A stretch of DNA of 64,000 nucleotides from Enterococcus malodoratus ATCC 43197. Lineage in GTDB: Bacteria; Bacillota; Bacilli; Lactobacillales; Enterococcaceae. Under the pieces are notes generated by a model, which saw only the letters and a program-made list of their open reading frames with translations, did no database searches and was not told where the DNA came from. The stretch is taken from the NCBI RefSeq assembly GCF_000407185.1, contig NZ_KE136481.1, forward strand, positions 779,136-843,135, in the 5' to 3' direction. Within the stretch, counting starts at the first letter, position 1. Each line of letters begins with the position of its first letter. A program made the translations under genes and the position numbers. This document shows positions 43,822 through 53,913 of the stretch, one piece after another.

Positions 43822-44343
43822 ATGACTGAATTTTTTATTCAAGAAAAACAATTGAGTTCCATGACACGAACGATCGTTAAGGACAGTAAAGGTGTGCCTT
43901 TATATTTAATGGTAGGACATTGGGGCCGTAAAGGAAATGTCCTATCGCTCTATGCAATGGACGGTCAAATCGTGGCTTATATTAAGCAGGCCAGCGTCAT
44001 TTTCGGGCGCAAGTTTGAGATTTACTATGAACAAACAAAAGTTGGTGTGCTTCATAAAATTTTCCATTGGCCCGGCGACTTTTATTACATACAACAACTT
44101 CATTGGGCAGTTTATGGGGATATCTATAATCACAAGTACAAAATCAATCACTTTAATCAATCGATTATGACAATGGACAAAGCCACATTATTGACCGGTG
44201 ATTATTACGTACTAGATGTCACAGATCCAGCGGATGCTCCTATTTGTATCTGCGTGGCAGCAATCATGGACTATTGGCTCTACAATAGAAATAAAAATAA
44301 AGAACCGGAAACGGCTTTAGAAGTTACGTTTTCCCAAAATTAA
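43822..44343 (+). CDS. LURP-one-related/YxjI-like protein
   Basis: A 173-residue protein with the tubby-like LURP-one fold seen in YxjI proteins. The repeated strand pattern is visible in FFIQEKQLSSMTRTIVKDSK, then IYYEQTKVGVLHK and YKINHFNQSIM. The function of these proteins in bacteria is unknown. The start is the ATG at 43822 because AAAGG lies 10 nt upstream; a GTG three codons earlier abuts the ribosome site. Probably co-transcribed with the HAD gene. Confidence 0.72.
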   Translation: MTEFFIQEKQLSSMTRTIVKDSKGVPLYLMVGHWGRKGNVLSLYAMDGQIVAYIKQASVIFGRKFEIYYEQTKVGVLHKIFHWPGDFYYIQQLHWAVYGDIYNHKYKINHFNQSIMTMDKATLLTGDYYVLDVTDPADAPICICVAAIMDYWLYNRNKNKEPETALEVTFSQN

Positions 44344-44373
44344 GGAGCAGTGCCAGATTTGGCACTGCTCCTT
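44342..44373. terminator. Hairpin terminator between convergent genes
   Basis: Perfect 14-bp stem AAGGAGCAGTGCCA/TGGCACTGCTCCTT with a 4-nt loop, starting at the stop codon. T-tails are short on both sides. Confidence 0.7.
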
Positions 44374-44411
44374 TTACGATTCTAATTACAGCTTCTGGAA
44401 GGCTGTTCTCA

Positions 44412-44993
44412 CTAACTTCTATCGAAGCCTTTGACCGCTCTTTGCATATGATCGTAAAGGTGCCCGCTGATCATTATTTCACCAACATCTTGAAAGCCAT
44501 CACGCAGGTATAAACGTTTAGCATTCGGATTAGCCTTGTCAACATTTAAACCAATCACTTTCTCACCTTCATGAGTGGCTAAACGATCTACTGCCGTTAA
44601 TAATTTCGAGCCAATTCCCTGCCCACGAAATTTTTCATCTACTGCGATTGAATCTAAATACCATTCATTTGGAAAAGCTTCAGGATCAATGAACATTTGA
44701 ATGTCTTCAGTAATTCCTTGAGCCTGTAGATATTTTTTTAAAGGTAAATCGATAATTGCTTCTTTGTTTGCAGGATAACCAAAGACGGCCCCGGCAATCT
44801 CTCCATCGATTTCTTCAACAAGACCTCGTGCATAACCAAAACGATAAGTAGGATCTTCAAAACAAGCCGCAATAACTTCTAACGCCTTCTCTTCACCGAA
44901 CTCATCTAAGAAATCGAGCTCCATATCCTTTAAAATAACCAATATCAATTTTGCTACAGCTGCGCCGTCTTCTTTTTTGGCAAATCGAATCAT
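44412..44993 (-). CDS. GNAT-family N-acetyltransferase
   Basis: Acetyltransferase of 193 residues with the acetyl-CoA motif IAVDEKFRGQGIGSKLLTAV (near 120) and VDKANPNAKRLYLRDGF. The N-terminus IRFAKKEDGAAVAKLILVIL fits the group of YhbS/RimI-like enzymes. It is a monocistronic gene. Substrate unknown. Confidence 0.83.
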   Translation of the reverse strand: MIRFAKKEDGAAVAKLILVILKDMELDFLDEFGEEKALEVIAACFEDPTYRFGYARGLVEEIDGEIAGAVFGYPANKEAIIDLPLKKYLQAQGITEDIQMFIDPEAFPNEWYLDSIAVDEKFRGQGIGSKLLTAVDRLATHEGEKVIGLNVDKANPNAKRLYLRDGFQDVGEIMISGHLYDHMQRAVKGFDRS

Positions 44994-45219
44994 TTTAAAA
45001 CCTCTCTTTTAATAACGTTTGATAATACTTCTACAGTGTACCACGGTGAATCCTTTTGCGAAAGGGAGGTTACTTTGTGTTCGTTTGAAAATCTGCTATG
45101 ATAACGTTGATATGCACGCCTATTAGTATTTAGCAAATGAATAAAATGATTTACGTATTGACGCATTCATTTTTCAAATTTTAAAGATAAACGTGCTCTC
45201 ACGAATTGGAGGAATCTCG

Positions 45220-46287
45220 ATGAAAAAAGCACTAAAAATTCTGTTAGGGGTTATCGTAGCGATCCTAGTTGTATTTGGCGGCTACTTGATTTACTTATTC
45301 GCCAGCTACGATCGTTTGCCAGACAATATGACATTGAAGCCGGACAATCAGCATACTCAAGCGCTTGAAACAAATAAAACATATCGCGCCATGAGCCACA
45401 ACGTTGGTTACGGTGCGTATCCGCCAAGTTACAGCTTCTTCATGGATGGCGGAAAGTATTCACGAGCTTATGATAAAGAAACTGTCAAAGAAAATATGCA
45501 GGGAATCGTTACTACTACAAAGGAACTTGAACCAACATTAGCCTTTTATCAGGAAGTCGATCAAGATGGTGATCGCTCGCAACATGTGGATGAAGTAGCT
45601 TGGTTGCAAAAACATCTACCGGCATATAATAGTCTATATGGTCAAAATTATGATTCTTCTTATCTCTTCTATCCTTTTACTAATCCAATCGGTCAAGCAA
45701 AATCCGGTCTCGTCACACTAAGTCAGGCTGAGATTACCAGCAGCAAAAGATATTCTTTGCCGATCGAAACAAATTTCAATAAGTTTTTTGATTTGGATCG
45801 TGCTTTTACGGTCAGCCGCATTCCAGTTAAGGGAGATCACGAACTAATTGCTATCAATACACACTTATCTGCGTTTACTAAGGATCGCTCCATTCAAGCA
45901 GCACAATTAAAAAAGATCTTTGATGTGATGGAAAGTGAATACAAAAAAGGCAACTATGTCATGGTCGCCGGAGATTATAATCATGATGTCTTAGGAAATA
46001 GTCCTGAAGTATTTGATACAAGTAAAAAACGAGAAACTTGGACTCACCCATTTCCTAAGGAGGAGTTGCCAGCCGGCTTCCACTTACCTACCGGAAAATT
46101 GGCAATAGAAAAAATTCCATCAGCCAGAGCATTGAATGAGCCTTACAAAAAGGGGAAAACTTATACTACATTGATTGACGGCTTCCTCATCTCAGATAAT
46201 ATCACTGTAAAAGATGTTCATGTAAAGGATATGCAGTTTAAGTATTCCGATCATAATCCTGTATATTTGGATTTTAGTTTGAAATAG
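45220..46287 (+). CDS. Membrane-anchored endonuclease/exonuclease/phosphatase-family protein
   Basis: A 355-residue protein with an N-terminal membrane segment (about 5-28) and an extracytoplasmic EEP domain (about 55-350). The metal-binding residues are seen in YRAMSHNVGYGAYPPSY, FYQEVDQDGDRSQ, VMVAGDYNHDVLG and the final KYSDHNPVYLDF. The start is the ATG 7 nt after GGAGG. The fold includes nucleases, sphingomyelinases and lipid phosphatases, so activity is open; it is unlikely to be a DNA repair enzyme because it faces outward. Confidence 0.82.
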   Translation: MKKALKILLGVIVAILVVFGGYLIYLFASYDRLPDNMTLKPDNQHTQALETNKTYRAMSHNVGYGAYPPSYSFFMDGGKYSRAYDKETVKENMQGIVTTTKELEPTLAFYQEVDQDGDRSQHVDEVAWLQKHLPAYNSLYGQNYDSSYLFYPFTNPIGQAKSGLVTLSQAEITSSKRYSLPIETNFNKFFDLDRAFTVSRIPVKGDHELIAINTHLSAFTKDRSIQAAQLKKIFDVMESEYKKGNYVMVAGDYNHDVLGNSPEVFDTSKKRETWTHPFPKEELPAGFHLPTGKLAIEKIPSARALNEPYKKGKTYTTLIDGFLISDNITVKDVHVKDMQFKYSDHNPVYLDFSLK

Positions 46288-46296
46288 AAAAATGAT

Positions 46297-46346
46297 AAAA
46301 GTATCGAGTTCGTCCGGCAAAAGTCAAAACGAATCCGATGCTTTTT
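46297..46346. terminator. Bidirectional terminator (EEP gene / GH4 gene)
   Basis: Imperfect 17-bp stem: AAAAGTATCGAGTTCGT pairs with ACGAATCCGATGCTTTT, with A-rich left and T-rich right flanks. Confidence 0.7.
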
Positions 46347-46347
46347 A

Positions 46348-47676
46348 TTATTTTGCTTTGTTAAAGAAATTTGGTAGATACTCTTTGTGCGCTGCTAATA
46401 ACTCATCCATTACCTTCTTTGCGGTATCGCCACTTGTAATTAAAGGATTCATCGTGAATGCTTGAATAAGCGTTCCTGTATCTCCTGTCACTGCGGCCTC
46501 GATTGTAAGCTGTTCCATCGCTTTCATCAACTGCAGCAGACCGCGCTCTTTAGGATGGAAACTGCCAAAATTATAAGGTATTGGTCCTTTTCCAGTCAGA
46601 ATGCATGTAACCTCGACGGCAGAATCAACTGGTAGATCAGTAATCGTCCCATTATTTTTAGTACTGACTGTCATAACGGTACGTTTATCATTATAAATTG
46701 AAGTAATCGTTTCACAGGCAGCATCACTATAACGAGCTCCACCTCTCTCGGCTAACTGTTTTGGCTTATAATCAAGATTTGGATCTTTATAAAGGTCAAA
46801 GAGCTCCTTTTCAATCTGCTTCACTTTTTCAGCACGAGTACCATGAACCTCAAAATCTGCCAGCTCCTCAGCGAGCATTTTATCTGTGTAGTAATAATAA
46901 TTATGATATGGACAAGGTACCATATGCAGATTCTCAACTTGCTCGAAAACCAATTCATTATCCTTGATATTCGCGACGATAGATTTAGCATTTCCAGCCC
47001 CGTACATTTTTTCGATAAGCTCATCTGTTCGATCTTTTCCAGTTGAATCTACTACAGTATGCCAGTGGAGATGATTGATTCCGGCAAAATGGAAAAATAA
47101 TTTTTCTGGGTCTTCTTCTAAAAGTTCAGCTTCTTCTACGACAGCATTCACGGGAATATTGCATAAACCCACAACTTTGTCCCAATTACCATAGCGTAAT
47201 ACTGCCTCCGTCACCATTCCGGCTGGATTCGTAAAATTAATCAACCAAGCATTGGGACAAAGTGTCTTCATGTCTTCCACTATATCTAAAATGACCGGTA
47301 TCGTTCGTAAGGCTTTGAATATTCCGCCAGCACCATTTGTTTCTTGACCGATCAATCCATGACTCAAGGGAATCCGCTCATCTAGAATTCTTGCATCCAG
47401 TAGTCCTACTCTCAGCTGTGTGGTGACAAAATCAGCATCGCGCAAGGCCTCTTTGCGATTAAGTGTTAGATGTATCTCGCAGTCTATTTCAGCCGCCTTG
47501 ACCATCCTCTTGGCCATCTCACCGACAATCATCATCTTTTCTTTTCCTGCCTCGATATCTACAAGCCATAATTCCGTTAAAGGAAACTCATCATATCGTT
47601 TAATAAAACCTTCAACCAGTTCAGGTGTATAGCTTGATCCTCCACCGATTGTTACAACTTTCAATTTCTTTTTCAT
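46348..47676 (-). CDS. 6-phospho-beta-glucosidase, glycoside hydrolase family 4
   Basis: NAD+- and Mn2+-dependent GH4 enzyme of 442 residues splitting 6-phospho-beta-glucosides (cellobiose-6-P type). The N-terminal dinucleotide site is VVTIGGGSSYTPELVEGF. INFTNPAGMVTEAVLR, the metal-binding CNIPVN and GINHLHWH, and GARYSDAACE are typical. The start is the second ATG, 7 nt after GGAGG. It lies 17 bp after the cellobiose-type EIIC gene in one operon, which supports its substrate class. Confidence 0.9.
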   Translation of the reverse strand: MKKKLKVVTIGGGSSYTPELVEGFIKRYDEFPLTELWLVDIEAGKEKMMIVGEMAKRMVKAAEIDCEIHLTLNRKEALRDADFVTTQLRVGLLDARILDERIPLSHGLIGQETNGAGGIFKALRTIPVILDIVEDMKTLCPNAWLINFTNPAGMVTEAVLRYGNWDKVVGLCNIPVNAVVEEAELLEEDPEKLFFHFAGINHLHWHTVVDSTGKDRTDELIEKMYGAGNAKSIVANIKDNELVFEQVENLHMVPCPYHNYYYYTDKMLAEELADFEVHGTRAEKVKQIEKELFDLYKDPNLDYKPKQLAERGGARYSDAACETITSIYNDKRTVMTVSTKNNGTITDLPVDSAVEVTCILTGKGPIPYNFGSFHPKERGLLQLMKAMEQLTIEAAVTGDTGTLIQAFTMNPLITSGDTAKKVMDELLAAHKEYLPNFFNKAK

Positions 47677-47693
47677 GCTCATTCCTCCAATAA

Positions 47694-48965
47694 TTAATCA
47701 ATCAACTCAAGTTCATTTGTTTCTTCTATGGTACTGGTTGTTCCTTCATTCTGAAGCATTTCCTTTTCGGCAATTTTAAAGAATGGTAAATAAATGGCAA
47801 TAGCGATCACTATTTCTATCGCTGACCACACACCGGCGCGCCAATCCCAACCTGTAGCCATCAAGGGTCCAATAATTGGCGGCATCGTCCAAGGAACAAC
47901 CATAATAGGTTTCGCTATCAAACCAATCGACATCAATAGATAACTGCTCGTCGCTAGAATCAACGGAATAATAGTGAAGGGAATCATCATCAATGGGTTC
48001 ATGATAATAGGAAAACCAAAAATGACCGGCTCATTAATTTCAAATAGCGACCCTGGAAAAGCAACCTTTCCTAATTGCTTATATGTTTTGGCCTTGGAAA
48101 AAATCATTAGAATCACTAAAGTCAGAGTAGCCCCAGTTCCACCAACGTTAACAAATAAACTAGAAAAACCAGAAGCCGTTATATATGGCAATGGCTCGCC
48201 ATTTGCATACGCTGATGCATTAGCAGCAATAAATGTTAGAAATATCGGATCGGCAACGCCTTCTAATGTCATATCTCCATGTATCCCCGCACACCATAAT
48301 AAACTCACCAAGAACGTATAGAGTAAAATTCCCAGCAAACTATTCAATGCAAATAATAGAGGCGAAAATAGCTGTTCAATAAATTGAGTAATATTGAAGC
48401 CCAGTGGAACTCGGATGGTCCAGAACAAAATAAGTACTAGCATTGTAGGAACTAGTGATACAAAAGAATTACTGACTGCCGGCGGAACACCAGCGGGTAG
48501 TTTAATTACGATATTTCTCTTAATACAAAAATTGAGTATTTCAGCAGCAACAATGCCCGAAATAATTGCTGTGAATAACCCCGTCGAATCAAATCCGGTT
48601 GGATCAATAACAAACTTATCTGATAGCTGCGTGATGATAAAAGCCATTACGGCAAGTCCAGCACCTGATATTGCATTCAGATCATAGCTTTTGCTTAACT
48701 CATAGCCGATTCCGGTTGCCGCTAATAGAGAAATTATTCCAAATGATACATTTACGGCAGCATTGATCATTCCTTCGTAAGGCTGCATAAACTCCAGCCA
48801 AGCATTGATAGGGATATTCCCGATAATTAGAAAAACACTCCCACTAATTATGGCTGGTAAAGTAAGCGCAAGACCATTCCTCACAGCAACAAGGTGTCTT
48901 TGATTCCCAAATTTCGTCATTGGCGGAATAATCACGTTTTGCATCCAATCCAAAAATTTTTCCAT
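47694..48965 (-). CDS. PTS cellobiose/lichenan-family EIIC component
   Basis: Sugar-transport subunit of 423 residues of the lactose/cellobiose PTS family with about ten membrane segments. The start MEKFLDWMQNVIIPPMTKFG and stretches such as GIHGDMTLEG, FSSLFVNVGGTGATL and EINEPVIFGFPIIMNPLMMI are characteristic. No EIIA or EIIB gene is in the operon, so these subunits must come from elsewhere. It is divergent from an RpiR regulator. Confidence 0.9.
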   Translation of the reverse strand: MEKFLDWMQNVIIPPMTKFGNQRHLVAVRNGLALTLPAIISGSVFLIIGNIPINAWLEFMQPYEGMINAAVNVSFGIISLLAATGIGYELSKSYDLNAISGAGLAVMAFIITQLSDKFVIDPTGFDSTGLFTAIISGIVAAEILNFCIKRNIVIKLPAGVPPAVSNSFVSLVPTMLVLILFWTIRVPLGFNITQFIEQLFSPLLFALNSLLGILLYTFLVSLLWCAGIHGDMTLEGVADPIFLTFIAANASAYANGEPLPYITASGFSSLFVNVGGTGATLTLVILMIFSKAKTYKQLGKVAFPGSLFEINEPVIFGFPIIMNPLMMIPFTIIPLILATSSYLLMSIGLIAKPIMVVPWTMPPIIGPLMATGWDWRAGVWSAIEIVIAIAIYLPFFKIAEKEMLQNEGTTSTIEETNELELID

Positions 48966-49132
48966 AAAACGAATCTCCTTTTCTATGTTATATCCGAATT
49001 ATAGGAAAGGCTTACATTGTTTGTATATAGGTTGCCATCATCTAGGCAAAGATCCCATTTTTAGGCATTTGTAACAAGAATAAAACACCTCGTTTTATTA
49101 GACTGGTTTCAAATTATTTACAACTAAATACA

Positions 49133-49161
49133 TTGATACCGTAGTTTCTATCCCCTATACT
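49133..49161 (+). promoter_or_regulatory. Promoter of the RpiR-family regulator
   Basis: TTGATA (49133-49138), 17-bp spacer, TATACT (49156-49161): a good sigma-A promoter 33 bp before the start codon. Confidence 0.7.
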
Positions 49162-49193
49162 CTAGTTATAACTAACAAAGAAGGTGATCGATC

Positions 49194-49949
49194 ATGCTAT
49201 TCTTAGCCTATCAAGTCGAATTAAAAAGTATTGAAATTGATATTTATGACTTCATCATCAAAAATCTAGATGCCGTGCCTTATATGAGAATCAGAGAATT
49301 GGCAGATGCCTGTCATGTGAGCACCTCGACTATTTTGCGTTTTTGCAAAAAGTTTGAATGTAACGGATATGCAGATTTTCGACTTAGACTACAACTATAT
49401 GCTAAAGAGCTGCACGAATTGGCGGAGCCGATCCAGACGATCGATGAACTTCCTTTCATAGAATTTTTGAAGAGAACCCACACAAATGAATTTCAGGAAC
49501 GAATAAACTCGGCTGCCTCAATCCTTAAAGAATCCGATTTAGTCCTTTTTGTCGGAATCGGTACTTCAAGTATTTTTGCGAGTTATGGTGCGTTACTTTT
49601 TTCGTCCCTTTTTACATTGGCTTTAAACATTCAAGACCCTTTGAATACGCCTTTATATAACATCTCGGATAGATTAGATAATAAAGTATGCTTAGTCGCG
49701 TTATCTGTATCTGGAGAAAATGAGGATATCATAGATTACATCAATCACATTAAGCTTCATAAATCAGGAGTAATTGCCATAACTAATAGCTCAAACACTC
49801 CTATCGCAAAGCTTTCTGATGTCGACATTCCCTATTACGCAAATACCGAGATGTACAAAGAAACAAACATTACTTCCCAGTTATCGGTAACCTATATTCT
49901 GGAAATACTAGCTAGAACTGTTCATCAATTGAAAAATAAAGAGAACTGA
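49194..49949 (+). CDS. RpiR/MurR-family regulator with SIS domain
   Basis: Regulator of 251 residues with an N-terminal RpiR HTH (about 15-75; MRIRELADACHVSTSTILRFCKKF runs through its core) and a C-terminal SIS sugar-phosphate-binding domain (about 105-235; VLFVGIGTSSIFASYG and LVALSVSGENEDIIDY). It is divergent from the EIIC/GH4 beta-glucoside operon and likely controls it in response to a phosphorylated sugar. The ATG is preceded by GAAGGTGAT. Confidence 0.87.
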   Translation: MLFLAYQVELKSIEIDIYDFIIKNLDAVPYMRIRELADACHVSTSTILRFCKKFECNGYADFRLRLQLYAKELHELAEPIQTIDELPFIEFLKRTHTNEFQERINSAASILKESDLVLFVGIGTSSIFASYGALLFSSLFTLALNIQDPLNTPLYNISDRLDNKVCLVALSVSGENEDIIDYINHIKLHKSGVIAITNSSNTPIAKLSDVDIPYYANTEMYKETNITSQLSVTYILEILARTVHQLKNKEN

Positions 49950-50043
49950 CCGGGCAAAATCATTTTCACACTTGCCTTGTCAAAACTAAAAAGGGATTGA
50001 TCTCAATGTGGACGTATGTCTCTCATTTACGCACGATTGCTAT

Positions 50044-50109
50044 CCTTCAAACAAGAAAACTACTGTAGATGAAACATTGTTTGAAGGAACTATAAAGATT
50101 TGTTTCATC
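50044..50109. repeat. Two crossing inverted repeats (possible RNA pseudoknot)
   Basis: CCTTCAAACAA (50044-50054) is complementary to TTGTTTGAAGG (50077-50087). GATGAAACA (50068-50076), directly before the latter, is complementary to TGTTTCATC (50101-50109). The order A-B-A'-B' gives crossing helices of 11 and 9 bp. It lies in the 248-bp spacer between the RpiR gene and an acetyltransferase gene, about 90 nt before the latter. Confidence 0.5.
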
Positions 50110-50197
50110 GCTTCGCTTTAAAAGCAGAATTTAGTGCCCTTTATTTGTTGCGGTCAAAAATAGTTCTTCATAGGAAAAATTGGAGGAAAATCAACGA

Positions 50198-50662
50198 TTG
50201 AATATTAAGCAAGTAAATCAAAATGATAAAAATGAAATTGAAATTCTTTTGACAATTTGGGAATCTTCAGTGACTGCTACCCATAATTTTTTGTCAAAGG
50301 ACAATATTGAGGCCTTAATACCCGCAGTTAAAGAAGGATTATTAACCATTGAATCCCTCTACGGCTGCTATGAACAAGAAATCGTCGGATTTATCGGCGT
50401 TGAAAATGAAAAAGTTGAGATGCTCTTTGTAGCTGCAGAAACTAGAGGACAAGGAATCGGAAGAAAATTATTTCAGTATGCAATCGAAACGCTGAACGGA
50501 AACTACGTTGATGTGAATGAACAGAATGAACAAGGATTGGGGTTTTATCAACGCATGGGTTTCCATGTGTTTGGTCGATCTGAATTAGATGATCAAGGCA
50601 ATGCCTTCCCGATTCTACATTTAAAAAAAAGTAAAACTAAGGAGTGTTCCAATGAAAGTTGA
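50198..50662 (+). CDS. GNAT-family N-acetyltransferase (first of a pair)
   Basis: Acetyltransferase of 154 residues resembling the YjaB/PhnO group: KNEIEILLTIWESSVTATHN, the acetyl-CoA loop LFVAAETRGQGIGRKLFQYA and NEQNEQGLGFYQRMGF. The start is TTG 50198 behind GGAGG; an earlier in-frame TTG overlaps the ribosome site. It overlaps the next acetyltransferase gene by 11 nt. Substrate unknown. Confidence 0.82.
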   Translation: MNIKQVNQNDKNEIEILLTIWESSVTATHNFLSKDNIEALIPAVKEGLLTIESLYGCYEQEIVGFIGVENEKVEMLFVAAETRGQGIGRKLFQYAIETLNGNYVDVNEQNEQGLGFYQRMGFHVFGRSELDDQGNAFPILHLKKSKTKECSNES

Positions 50663-51101
50663 AGAAGTCATTTCAGATAAAAAAGAATTTTTAGACCTGC
50701 TTCGTTTGGCTGATGAACAAGAAGACATGATTGATCGTTATCTTAACGACGGAAGAATGTTTGTTTTATATGACGAAGATCTAAAAGGCGAAGCGGTCGT
50801 AACAGAATTAAGCGAGACAGAGTGTGAGTTAAAAAATATTGCGATTATGCCGAACGAACAAGGAAAAGGATATGGAAAAGCGTTGATTCAGTTTTTATTT
50901 GATGAATTTTTAGGCCGTTATCAAACGATGTATGTAGGAACGGGAGATGTTCCAAGCATATTGGACTTTTATAAGAAATGCGGATTTCGCGAATCCCATC
51001 GTGTAAAAAACTTCTTCACCGATAATTACCGCGAACCAATTATCGACCAAGGTGTCCAACTAGTAGATATGGTCTATTTACGAGCAGATGCAAAGCCTTG
51101 A
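50652..51101 (+). CDS. GNAT-family N-acetyltransferase (second of a pair)
   Basis: Acetyltransferase of 149 residues with ELKNIAIMPNEQGKGYGKAL as acetyl-CoA motif and YVGTGDVPSILDFYKKCGFR further on. GGAGTG precedes the ATG, inside the 3' end of the preceding gene. The two genes form a small operon closed by a terminator. Substrate unknown. Confidence 0.82.
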   Translation: MKVEEVISDKKEFLDLLRLADEQEDMIDRYLNDGRMFVLYDEDLKGEAVVTELSETECELKNIAIMPNEQGKGYGKALIQFLFDEFLGRYQTMYVGTGDVPSILDFYKKCGFRESHRVKNFFTDNYREPIIDQGVQLVDMVYLRADAKP

Positions 51102-51116
51102 TCCTCTGAAAATAAT

Positions 51117-51152
51117 AAAAACGTTCCTGAATTTTTTTTCAGGAACGTTTTT
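51117..51152. terminator. Bidirectional terminator (acetyltransferase pair / mgtA)
   Basis: Perfect 15-bp stem AAAAACGTTCCTGAA/TTCAGGAACGTTTTT with a T-rich loop, flanked by A-run and T-run; serves both converging units. Confidence 0.85.
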
Positions 51153-51157
51153 ATATC

Positions 51158-53896
51158 TTACAATAATTCTTGGTAGCGTTGAATGTAAACTTTTTTAACT
51201 AGCGTTACCAAAAATAGATAAGCGATGATGGTTACAACGAGCCATAACCAATACTGATTTGGTAAGACCGCTAACCCTAAGTTTTGACCGAAATTTGTGA
51301 ATGGTAAAAGAGTGCCGACAATAATTCCCAAGGTGGTAATCACTGTCATAATGAAAGACCCTCTGCTTTGGATAAACGGGATTTGTGGTGTCCGTAATGC
51401 ATGTAAGACTAAAGTTTGCGACCACAGCGATTCCACAAACCAGCCAGCATGGAAAATAGCGATAAAGGCTGCCTGCTGCTGAGGAGATAAAGAGTGGTAA
51501 TCCCCGCCGAGAACTGCCGGACAAATAACAAAGTACATTAGTAAATAAGTCGTGATATCAAATACCGAACTCGTTGGACCCAGCCAAATCATAAATTTAC
51601 CAATGCTGGATGCTGTCCATTTTTTTGGTTTTTCTAAGTATTCTTTATCCATCCGATCCCATGGAATCGAGATACATGAAATATCATAAATCAAATTTAG
51701 AAATAAAATTTGCAGTGGAAGCATTGGCAAAAATGGTAAGAATGAACTTGCAACTAAAACAGAGAACATATTGCCAAAATTTGAGCTTGCCGTGGCCTTG
51801 ATATATTTCATGATATTGCCGAATGTTTCTCTGCCGGAAATTATTCCCCGTTCTAGAATCATCAAGTCTTTCTCTAATAAGATCACATCAGCAGATTCTT
51901 TGGCGATATCAACAGCTGTATCAACGGATATTCCGACATCAGCGGCTTTCATCGCAGGAGCATCATTGATTCCATCTCCAAGAAACCCGACTGTATGCCC
52001 GTTTGCTCTGAGCAAACTCGTAATCTTTTGTTTTTGCTGCGGGTTCAATTTCACGAATACGTTGTAATCCTCTATGATTTCTGCTAATTCTTGATCACTA
52101 AGATGGATCAAATCTTCTCCATGGATAATTGTTTCCGTTCCTAGTCCAACCTGCTTACAAACGGACTTGGTCACCAATGCATTATCTCCAGTTAAGACTT
52201 TCACCTCAACACCGTTTTCTTTCAACGCCTTCAACGCTTGTTTGGTTGTTTCTTTTGGCGGATCTAAAAATGCCAGATAACCAATCAATACCATTTCAGA
52301 TTCATCAGCTGTTGAAAATTCACCAACCACACTCGGATTCGTTTTTTGAGCCACACCGATTACGCGTAATCCGTCTTCGTTCAATTCGTGAACTTTTTTC
52401 AAAACTTGTTTTTTTACTTCATCCGTTAACTTCGTTACTTGCCCTTTGAAGTCAACGAAAGAAGAAATTTCAAGCATTTCTTCAATTGCACCTTTTGTGA
52501 TCATTTGCGTTTTTCCGTTTTGATCTTCTACAACAACACTCATCCTGCGACGTTGAAAGTCAAAGGGAATCTCATCAACCTTTTGATAACGAATTTCATC
52601 TGTGTCTAACTCTTGTTTGGTTGATTCGATAATGGCCACATCAAGCAGGTTTTTTAAGCCTGTTTGATAATAACTATTTAGATATGCGTGTCTTAAAACA
52701 CGGCTATCTTCTTCCCCGTCACAATCCAAATGGTATTCTAAAATAATTTTGTCCTGTGTTAATGTCCCTGTTTTATCTGTACACAATACATCGATGGCAC
52801 CGAAATTTTGAATAGCGTTTATATTTTTAATGATCGTACCGTTTTTGGCCATTCCTGTAGCACCTTTGACCAAATTTGTTGTAACGATCATTGGCAGCAT
52901 TTCAGGTGTCAGCCCCACAGCCACTGATAAACCGAATAGAAATGCCTCCATCCAATCTCCTTTCGTGAATCCATTAATCACAATAACGGTCGGTGCCATT
53001 AATGCCATGAATTTGATAAACAAGAAAGACGTTTTACGAATACCTAACTCAAAACTAGTTTGAACAGGGGTAGCCGATAAGGATTTAGCAACATCACCAA
53101 ACAGGGTATTTGCACCCGTAGCGATTACGATTCCTTCGGCACTTCCGCTAATCACATTACTTCCCATAAATACTAAATTGTCGTAACTCGTTTCAGATTC
53201 TTTTTGACCATTTGCCTCTGCCGCACTTTTTTCGACAGGATAGCTTTCTCCTGTTAGCGCGGACTGTGAGATGAATAAATCCTTTGCGCTAATCAAACGA
53301 ATATCTGCTGGAATCATATCTCCAGCGGATAACTTGACTAGATCACCGCAGACAATTTCTTCCATAGGAATTTCCTTGTATTGATTGTCTCTGCGAACTG
53401 CTGCAGTTACTTTTACCAATGATTTCAACTTCTCGGCTGCCTTGTTTGAACGCACAGACTGAACCAATGTCATCGTACCGCTGACTAATACCATGACCAA
53501 AATAATACCGCTGCCGAAGAAATCTTTTTCACCTGGCTCAGGCAAGATTCCTTCCGTGATAAGAGAAATGACTCCCAAACCAATCAATACCAAAGTAAAT
53601 GGTGTAATAAATGCTTTTAGAACCTCAATAAAAAATGGCGTTGCCTTTTTATAGGGAATTTTATTTTCTCCAAATTCTTCTCTTGCTTCTGCAACTTGTG
53701 CCGCAGATAATCCCAGCGTTGATGTTTTAAATGTATCAAGAATACTTCTTGTTGTCTTTTTAGCGAATAGACTATAATTCGTCTTCGTTGTTGTGATCTT
53801 TTGCTGTTTCATTTTTTTCTCCTTTTTTCCGAAAAAAATATGCCATAATCCTATTCCAATAAATAAATATAAGACCATATTTTTTAGCGTATTCAT
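51158..53896 (-). CDS. mgtA: Mg2+-importing P-type ATPase (MgtA/MgtB type)
   Basis: Class IIIB P-type ATPase importing Mg2+, 912 residues from the first ATG. The actuator loop has [10 protein letters not shown], the phosphorylation motif is [12 protein letters not shown] (near 378), and the hinge is [20 protein letters not shown] (near 640). About ten membrane helices are present with the C-terminal cation ATPase domain. Two in-frame starts each have a good ribosome site: ATG 53896 (GGAGG, 7-nt gap), which adds a hydrophobic 28-residue stretch, and ATG 53812 (AAGGAG, 6-nt gap), giving 884 residues. It is downstream of an M-box riboswitch and one acetyltransferase gene, matching induction at low Mg2+. 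Confidence 0.9.
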   Translation of the reverse strand: MNTLKNMVLYLFIGIGLWHIFFGKKEKKMKQQKITTTKTNYSLFAKKTTRSILDTFKTSTLGLSAAQVAEAREEFGENKIPYKKATPFFIEVLKAFITPFTLVLIGLGVISLITEGILPEPGEKDFFGSGIILVMVLVSGTMTLVQSVRSNKAAEKLKSLVKVTAAVRRDNQYKEIPMEEIVCGDLVKLSAGDMIPADIRLISAKDLFISQSALTGESYPVEKSAAEANGQKESETSYDNLVFMGSNVISGSAEGIVIATGANTLFGDVAKSLSATPVQTSFELGIRKTSFLFIKFMALMAPTVIVINGFTKGDWMEAFLFGLSVAVGLTPEMLPMIVTTNLVKGATGMAKNGTIIKNINAIQNFGAIDVLCTDKTGTLTQDKIILEYHLDCDGEEDSRVLRHAYLNSYYQTGLKNLLDVAIIESTKQELDTDEIRYQKVDEIPFDFQRRRMSVVVEDQNGKTQMITKGAIEEMLEISSFVDFKGQVTKLTDEVKKQVLKKVHELNEDGLRVIGVAQKTNPSVVGEFSTADESEMVLIGYLAFLDPPKETTKQALKALKENGVEVKVLTGDNALVTKSVCKQVGLGTETIIHGEDLIHLSDQELAEIIEDYNVFVKLNPQQKQKITSLLRANGHTVGFLGDGINDAPAMKAADVGISVDTAVDIAKESADVILLEKDLMILERGIISGRETFGNIMKYIKATASSNFGNMFSVLVASSFLPFLPMLPLQILFLNLIYDISCISIPWDRMDKEYLEKPKKWTASSIGKFMIWLGPTSSVFDITTYLLMYFVICPAVLGGDYHSLSPQQQAAFIAIFHAGWFVESLWSQTLVLHALRTPQIPFIQSRGSFIMTVITTLGIIVGTLLPFTNFGQNLGLAVLPNQYWLWLVVTIIAYLFLVTLVKKVYIQRYQELL

Positions 53897-53913
53897 CGTT
53901 GCCCCTCCTACAG

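Noticed and set aside
52129..52449. 106-codon plus-strand frame antisense to mgtA
   Set aside because: Shadow of the ATPase coding region without ribosome site or promoter.
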